From positions 36,409,133-36,473,132 of the forward strand of contig AP025042.1 in the NCBI GenBank assembly GCA_036186865.1: a DNA stretch of 64,000 nt. Reading direction: 5' to 3'. The DNA is from Eustoma russellianum. Its lineage: Eukaryota; Streptophyta; Magnoliopsida; Gentianales; Gentianaceae. Shown piece by piece: positions 57,591 through 64,000 of the stretch (its first letter is position 1; every line of letters starts with the position of its first letter). The translations under genes were made by a program, and so were the position numbers. The notes beneath the pieces were generated by a model. It saw only the letters and a program-made list of their open reading frames with translations, was not told the DNA's origin and did not search any database.

Positions 57591-58684
57591 AGTGGACAAT
57601 CTTGAAACTTTTATTTGTGTACTATTTTCAATTATTTCAATCTCAAATTGATAAACACTGGTGAAATTTACATAATCAATTTGAACGGTCAGGTGAGATG
57701 GAGGTATTGTTTGCTTATCTATCACATTCTCCAGAGTGTAACGATAACTTTCGATGTCGTTGAAATATACTGAATATGCGTTGTTGTAATTTGAACGGCC
57801 GGATCATCTTCTCTTATTTGCAGTTCTGTGATCCCTTCCTACTCTCACAATGCAAGGAAATGCAAAGGAATAGTTTTCTCCATTATTATTATGTTTTTAG
57901 AATACTTTTTCGATTTTCCCGCGAAAATGGTGTGTCAATTGGTGGCAGGAACAAGAATCATTCATCAAATGTGAACAAGAATTGATAAAAGAAATTTCAA
58001 TCTGATTAATTTTCCTCTGATTTTCCATAGGTCGAAAACGATACTCGGGGACATATCTTCACTAACGATATTACTAATGTTATTTTTATTTCCTTTTTAT
58101 TGAGAATTTGTCATACATTAGTGGTTGTGTACATAAAAAATATATGTTTATATAAGAATGGACTATCAGTACCTAATATCTTAATGTTTTAGATAGATAT
58201 AAATATGGATTCAGGGCTAGTTTTACATATACATATATGTTCACACCTCGTATGGCATATGGTACCAATTTAATATCAAGCCCTTCACCTAAATACGGAT
58301 GTAAATGTCTGGCTCGAGGTTTTTCATTAAATACACGTGTTTAATGTCAGTCCTCGCTCACCTAAGTATGAATGTCGATTGTCCGATTAAAGATAGAGTA
58401 TGAATGTTCTAGGTACGTATATATCAAATCACGTTACTATGCGAGAATAACTCTTGAGAATTTGTCTATATTAGTTGTGTAGAGAAAAACATGTTGAGAA
58501 TTTGTCCCGCATTATTTGTGTAAAGAAAAATAGACAAATTTATATAGAATAAGTTGTCTCTACTTAATATCTTAAAGTTTTAAATAGATGTGGGACTCAA
58601 TTTATTAGGAATACAATTTATTAGGAATACAGGACTCGCACATGAACATCATTAATCCTCCAACAAATCATTAATTCCCCCAAC
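57591..58684. other. Intergenic; family C fragment at 57717-57789
   Basis: No gene is recognised. A repeated AGAATTTGTCNNNATTA...GTGTAGAGAAAAA motif occurs two to three times (58100-58530). Confidence 0.5.
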
Positions 58685-58700
58685 AAACTTGCCACCCAAA

Positions 58701-61322
58701 TGCAGACTTGGAGGAAGGAGGTGTATGGGAGTCTACAATTAAAGAAGAAAAGGTGCCTGGCGCAGATTGCGGGGATTCAGCGGGAGCTGGCATGTCGACC
58801 ATCGAGATTTTTTACCAACCTTGAAAAAGAACTTTCGGGGCAGTATGCAGAGTTGTTGAGAATGGAGAATAGCTACTGACAGTAGAGATCCAAACTCCAC
58901 TGGATAACCCAAGGCGAAGGTAGCACTCGCCTTTTCCATAAAGCCATGGCAACCCGCAAAAACAAGGAAGTAATACGCATACTGAAGGATGCTGATGGCA
59001 CATGGGTAGCTGAGCAGGACAGTTTGAGGCGTATGATTAGAGACTATTATGTTGATTTGTATGCTGATGGACCAACACAATTCATTGGAACGCCATCCTG
59101 GAGTTTTACCCGTCTGAATCATAATATGAGGAGAAACTTAAACCACAGACCGATGGAGAAGGAAATTGAAGCTGCGGTTTTCCAAATGCGACCGTTCGAG
59201 GCAGCCGGCCCGGACGGCTTCCCCCCCCCCCCAATTTTCTACCAACAAAATTGGGAGACTGTTAAGGCCTCGGTGATTTCTTTTGTTAGTGAGGCTTTTC
59301 GTAAAAAATGTTTTCCTCTAGAGATGAACTTGGCGCTAGTTCCTCTTATTCCAAAGGTGCCAAGCCCGGGATCGGTTATGCAGTTTCGGCCAATAGCTCT
59401 CACCAATGTCATTACAAAGATCATTTCCAAAGTTATTGCAAATAGGTTGAAAAGTTTTATGCCTCAAATTATCTCTTCCACTCAATGCGTATTTACACCC
59501 GGATGACAAGCGGCTGGGAATATTATTAATGCGCACGAACTCATTCACACAATGAAATACAAGACAGGGAAGAAGGGCATTATGGTCGCCAAAGTTGATT
59601 TGGAAAAAGCATACGATCGTGTGCCGTGGCCGTTTATGTGGAGAGTTCTGGAGACAGTTGGATTCAGTGCCTCAATGGTGGATCTCATGATGTTTATGAT
59701 TTCTTCGGCTAAAACGCCGATAATTTGGAATGGTCAACAATTAAAACCTTTTAAGCCTTCCAGAGGAATTCGACAAGGTGATCCGGTGGCACCTTATCTT
59801 TTCTTGTTATGTATAGACGTGCTCAGCCATCTTATCTGTAGGTCGGTGAATACAAAGCGATTTCCATCGGTTAGAGCTTCTAGACAGGGTCCGGCTATAT
59901 CCCACATATTTTTTGCGGATGATTTGTTGCTATTTGGTGAGGCCACGGCATAACAGGCAGCGGAGATGGAAGCTATCTTAGTCGAATTCTGCAAGATTTC
60001 TGGGCAACGGGTGAGCCTGAATAAATCAAATGATTTACACGTCTAGGAATACGAAACCGGAAGTAATTGAAGCTTTGAGCTGCAAATTACGAATTGGCCC
60101 CACAAACAATCTTGGCTCCTATCTGGGTATGCCAATCTTACATAGCCGCGTCTCACCAGCCACTTGTGGCTTTCTCCTATCTAGTATCCGTTCCAAGCTG
60201 GCAGCCTGGAAGACAAAAGTGCTATCCAAAGCGGCAAAGGCAATCTTGATACGGTCTGTCTTGGCGACGCTCCCTGCTTATGTCATGCAAACGGCTAAGA
60301 TTCTGATTTTTGTTATTGAGGAAATGGAGCGGTATTTACGGGGGTTTTTCTGGGACGAGTTGGATGGCAATAGGCACCTACATTATATCTCATGGGATAA
60401 GATTTTCCAGCCCAAGAAGTGCGGTGGATTGGGCATTAGACGTTTACACCAAATGAATGTGGCCTTGCTAGCTACATTGGGATGGAAAATACTCACAGAA
60501 GAGGAACCTCTTTGGATCCAGGTGGTTTTAGCGAAGTATGGTTCACCTTCGGAAAATTCCTCTCGCCAGAATATTTCAGCAACCTGGAGGAGTATACGAA
60601 GTGGAGTGCACGATTTTCGTGACTACATTGATATTGGTCAAGAGACACGCTTGGTTGCGGGAGTTCGGATCCCGGTAGTTAAATGGTGTTTTGACTCAAA
60701 TGGACGGTTCTCGTTGGCAAGCATGTATAAAATGCAAACTGCAATGACCATGGACAATGAAGACAGAGCCTGGCATCGGATATGGAGATTGAAAGGCCCT
60801 TTGAGAGATAGCTTGTTTCTATGGCGTGCACGCCGAGATGCATTGCCCACAACAACTTTTTTGGCAAGAAGACATTTGTTTCCAACTATGCTATGTGGAG
60901 TTTGTGATCAGAATGGATTACTACCAATGCATGACCTCAGAGACTATGAATGGGCTGCCGGAATATGGAGAAGGGTGGTTTCCCCTACCAAGTGGGGTAA
61001 GTTTTGTTCACTGATTTCGATGGAAGCCTGGGTGGATGCAAATTTGGTGCAGAATTTTGGCGGCGGCATTTCGACTTTGGGATGGACATATGTTTTTTGC
61101 GAGTTCGCAAGGGGAATTCGGTGTTGGCGTAACCAGTTTATACACCAACGGGTTGGACGACTAATCTCTCCGGACATTTTTGTGAAGGAAGCCATGAGTA
61201 GGATATGGAAGTTACTGATAGCTCACACGTTAGACATGAATATTTGATGTATAGATAAGTCGTGGTAAAACACAAATGCTGTAAATGTTTGATATTTTAA
61301 TAGAATTGATCCTTCTTTGCGT
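58701..61322 (+). mobile_element. 5'-truncated LINE (non-LTR retrotransposon)
   Basis: 2.6-kb insertion flanked by a 16-bp perfect duplication AAACTTGCCACCCAAA (58685-58700; 61323-61338). It starts within the endonuclease-RT linker and ends GATCCTTCTTTGCGT next to an A run shared with the duplication. Same family as 57104-57575 and probably 7283-7765. Confidence 0.95.
58702..61247 (+). pseudogene. LINE reverse transcriptase, interrupted
   Basis: RT is readable: HWITQGEGSTRLFHKA, AAGPDGFPP, VPLIPKVPSPGSVMQFRPIA, KVDLEKAYDRVPW, GIRQGDPVAPYLFLLCIDVL, then FADDLLLFG with the catalytic Asp pair, and the thumb region KLAAWKTKVLSKAAKAILIR. A zf-RVT remnant (CGVCDQNGL...HDLRDY, last Cys changed to Tyr) and the C-terminal tail follow to DMNI. 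Breaks: TGA at 58878 region, TGA at 59504 (CGA to TGA type), TAA at 59951 (CAA to TAA type), and a one-base shift near 60025. A C run at 59221-59231 adds two prolines in frame. Not functional. Confidence 0.92.
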
Positions 61323-61338
61323 AAACTTGCCACCCAAA

Positions 61339-62009
61339 GAGAGTGTTGAAACTTGGGCTCACATGAGGTGATGACCGTATCTACTCAAAATCTTAAGGCA
61401 ATGGGTGGTGGTACATCATCCTTATATAACCCATGTATTTTATCTAAAAGTGTTCGATGTGGGACAATATTCTCAATAGGGAGTTATTATTATTTTTCCG
61501 GTAACACAGACATTTGATATCTATTTTTTTACTATTGACGTGTGACTGTATTATGAACGTTAAAAGATGAAAAAACTACACATCAAGAATTCATATTTGC
61601 CCATACCAAAGCGACAAAATTCAACTCAATGAATCTAAGATGAAATACTCAGTTAAAAAGAGCTTAAGATGGAGTACAATTTTATGGAGAAAAACGTGGA
61701 GCTATAGCTAGATATCTATTTCTTTCATCATTCAATTCCCAAGCTCACAAAAATAAATGGAGTTAGCTCTCCTTACACAATTTCTAGCAATGACTTGTCA
61801 TAAATTTCGAAACAAATCCAAGGTTCCATGACCATCTCCATTTCATTTTTGGAAAAAGGGAAGAAGAAAGAGCTCCACCACTCATGTTAAAAATTGTATT
61901 GAAAACGAAAAAACAGAGGAAATTGTGGAGTGTCACTGTCAAGAATGGACATCACTTAGGATCTCAAGTCACTGTTAATGCACGGAAGGATCCAGCAAAA
62001 CTTGAGGCC
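61339..62009. other. Intergenic, nothing recognised
   Basis: No gene, repeat family or RNA seen. Confidence 0.5.
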
Positions 62010-62018
62010 TTCAAAAGA

Positions 62019-62199
62019 GGGTTTGGATCTCCTCACCCCGACTTTCTTCACCTCCTTTGTGACCATGCGATACGTGGCAGCAAAAGGGGTGGTAAGGCTA
62101 GATGAAGGTCACCTGCATCCAGCCTCACCACCCCACCTGCTGCCACGTGTCGCGCGGTTACGCGTCACCGCATCCCTTGCGGTGAGGAGATCATATCCT
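62019..62199. mobile_element. MULE-type MITE, family M, complete, with paired G-box/ABRE-like motifs
   Basis: Ends GGGTTTGGATCTCCTCACC and inverse AGGATATGATCTCCTCACC; duplication TTCAAAAGA (62010-62018; 62200-62208). GATACGTGGC at 62069-62078 and GCCACGTGTC at 62142-62151. Confidence 0.87.
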
Positions 62200-62208
62200 T
62201 TCAAAAGA

Positions 62209-63191
62209 TCTTTGTATTATTCACGTCCCCAAAATGTGGGAATTTAAAGCCGACCACCTCGGAGCTTTTTGGCCAACGAACTTCATTAACATGCATGCAT
62301 GAGCTTTGATGATAGCTGACTTACCGCAACTACATAAATCTTATAGCAAAAGGTAAAATTTATGACTCGTATAAGTTTTATAGATGATGCAAATCAGGAA
62401 TTCAGCTGACTCTTACATTGGTAAATTGTTGTCAGAATTCATACAATGAGCTCACTGAAAACTAGGTCTGTAATTCTGCACCCAATTAGGACAGACTCAG
62501 ACTTTGGTCATTCAAGCCCGGATAACAGTATTGTTCTCACTCAACGTGTGTTTTGGTTCAAACATTTTCTTAGAGCTTTCCTAATCTGAGTACCTCTGCA
62601 GAACAACAACATAACTTAATTGCATTGTAGTGAAAATCGATAGTATACGTCGGATTTTAGTATATTTTGTACCGCCGTATAAAATTGAGAAAAAACAAGT
62701 TTATGAATGAAAATTGATCTTTTTTCATTGATTGAATCAATGCACAAACTTGCAATATATAATACACTCTATGGTAATCAGATAAACTCTAGAGATTTGA
62801 TTGAGATTTTGTGATAATCTACTTTAAATACAAATATCAATCTATTCCTATTTTATATGACTTAATTTGGCTCGTCTTTATCCTTATCTTTCCAACAAAA
62901 ATGGAGTAAAAACACAACTTAATGAAAATAAAATTTTAACCAAATTTAATATGGTTCTGATTCAACAAAGATTCTACGTGTGATTGTATAAAAAGTAGAC
63001 ATGACCGCGTGCATGAAAATGGGAAGAAAGATTGGAACACTGTCGACAACTGATCAGTCAACAAATCCTACCAGCCATTGGTTTAAAGTTTTAATCTTCC
63101 TACTCTCTTGGGCGTGTAAAAGAAGATAATGTCATTAAGGTTTTCCTTATCACATATTGTCTCTGAATAATTAAGAAAAAACTATCTTTAT
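62209..63191. other. Intergenic, nothing recognised
   Basis: AT-rich; no supported gene. Confidence 0.5.
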
Positions 63192-63211
63192 ATCTTATAC
63201 AGTTTGAGAAC

Positions 63212-63366
63212 GGACCTTAAAACTACTGGTAAGATTCGAGCTGCAAAAACAGCCCCTTGCACAAAGTGTAAGGTAAGGATGCGTATATCAGATTGCTTTG
63301 CGATCTGGTATTTTCTCATATCCTGCGCAAACACGGAAGCCTAGTGCACCAAAAATCCCTTTTATA
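63212..63366 (+). mobile_element. TS/Au-type SINE (family T, copy 3), 5'-shortened
   Basis: AAAACAGCCCCTTGCACAAAG, without its last base a family core; GCGTATATCAGATTGC; end GGAAGCCTAGTGCACC. Flanks 63192-63211 and 63367-63386 are a diverged duplication sharing ATATC..TATA and GTTTGAGA. Confidence 0.8.
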
Positions 63367-63631
63367 TCATATATGGTTTGAGATAATAACCTGACATCTT
63401 CTAGTTCAAAATCCGACTCTTAAACTTATGATTTTGGTTTCAATTAAAAACTCAATGAAAATTCCCGGGGTTTAATTGGCTTGTTTATATGTCTCCTTAT
63501 TGTTCTCTTTTACGTTCAGCAGCAATTTGTCCTTTTCCATTTCAACAGTCCCACTTTTGTGGTTCACAATTGCCAAACAGTTTCCATGATTTTTCTTAAA
63601 TGACAACCTTCCTCTTCATTTTCTCCAACAC

Positions 63632-63940
63632 CACGAGTGTTAACGAACTGAGCCGAGCCGAATACTAGGTTTTCGAATTCGGATTCGTTTAGATAAACGA
63701 ATTGTTTGGTTCAGTTCGTTTAACTAAACGAGCTTTAAAATTGGTTCGAGTTTGGCTCGATAACACTATAACTGTTTAAACGAGTCGAACATTTTGCGAA
63801 CAATTTGACTCGTTTAACAAAACGAATCCAAATAGGTGTTCAAATTCGGCTCATTTAAACAAAATTAACGAACAAACTCAAACCGAATACGAATGAAACT
63901 CGAACAGTTCGCGAATCGTTCGGTTCGATTAACAACCCTA
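63632..63940. mobile_element. hAT-type MITE, family H (copy 4)
   Basis: Right tip inverse TAGGGTTGTTAATCGAACCG; left tip mutated (ACGAGTGTTAACGAAC). Interior palindromes as in the other copies; target duplication not convincing. Confidence 0.75.
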
Positions 63941-64000
63941 TTTACCACCATCTCCCTTCCCCAAGCACCACTCCCTCCTAGCTTACCCACCTACCGGTGG

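Noticed and set aside
1..64000. CRISPR-like or bacterial-type defence system
   Set aside because: The direct repeats are plant SINEs, MITEs and microsatellites; all protein genes are plant or plant-transposon genes.

Overview
The window is eudicot nuclear DNA: AT-rich, with GT-AG introns, long gene-poor intervals and dense mixed-age transposons. Five plant genes were assembled by joining open frames across consensus splice sites. The tRNA-derived SINEs with TS/Au-like cores are typical of, but not restricted to, asterids. I cannot name the species from sequence alone.

Layout. 1-5.5 kb: a Mutator-type (MULE) element with a hAT element nested in it, then low-complexity DNA. 5.6-6.5 kb (-): a small LLM-domain B-class GATA factor. 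7-14.3 kb: accessory DNA holding a LINE tail, MITEs, and an old copia relic split by a Pack-MULE that carries pieces of a PPR gene plus an intact 76-codon reading frame. 15.5-18.7 kb (-): importin alpha, 10 coding exons, 528 aa. 22.5-24.9 kb (-): a DUF1218 four-span membrane protein with SINEs in both introns. 29.8-44.1 kb (+): a TRM/DUF4378 protein, 900 aa, whose fourth coding-region intron has grown to 11.2 kb because it holds a degenerate autonomous-type MULE, itself split by a full-length Ty1/copia element. 45.2-48.7 kb (-): an R2R3-MYB close to the flavonol-type subgroup 7. 48.8-64 kb: no host gene recognised; SINEs, MITEs, two LINE insertions with clear target duplications, and simple repeats.

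The host genes have unrelated roles (transcription, nuclear import, membrane/cell wall, cytoskeleton, phenylpropanoid control) and form no operon-like unit. The novelty lies in the mobile layer: (1) two template-switch scars inside the young copia element; (2) a gene-capturing Pack-MULE with a short motif repeated at its internal joints; (3) two MULE-type MITE families that carry GACACGTGGC-like G-box/ABRE sequences in their arms, one copy lying between the divergent DUF1218 and TRM genes; (4) SINE families sharing one core with different heads and tails.

All family assignments come from reading motifs by eye; no database search was run. Exon ends are inferred from GT/AG sites and reading-frame continuity, not from transcripts.
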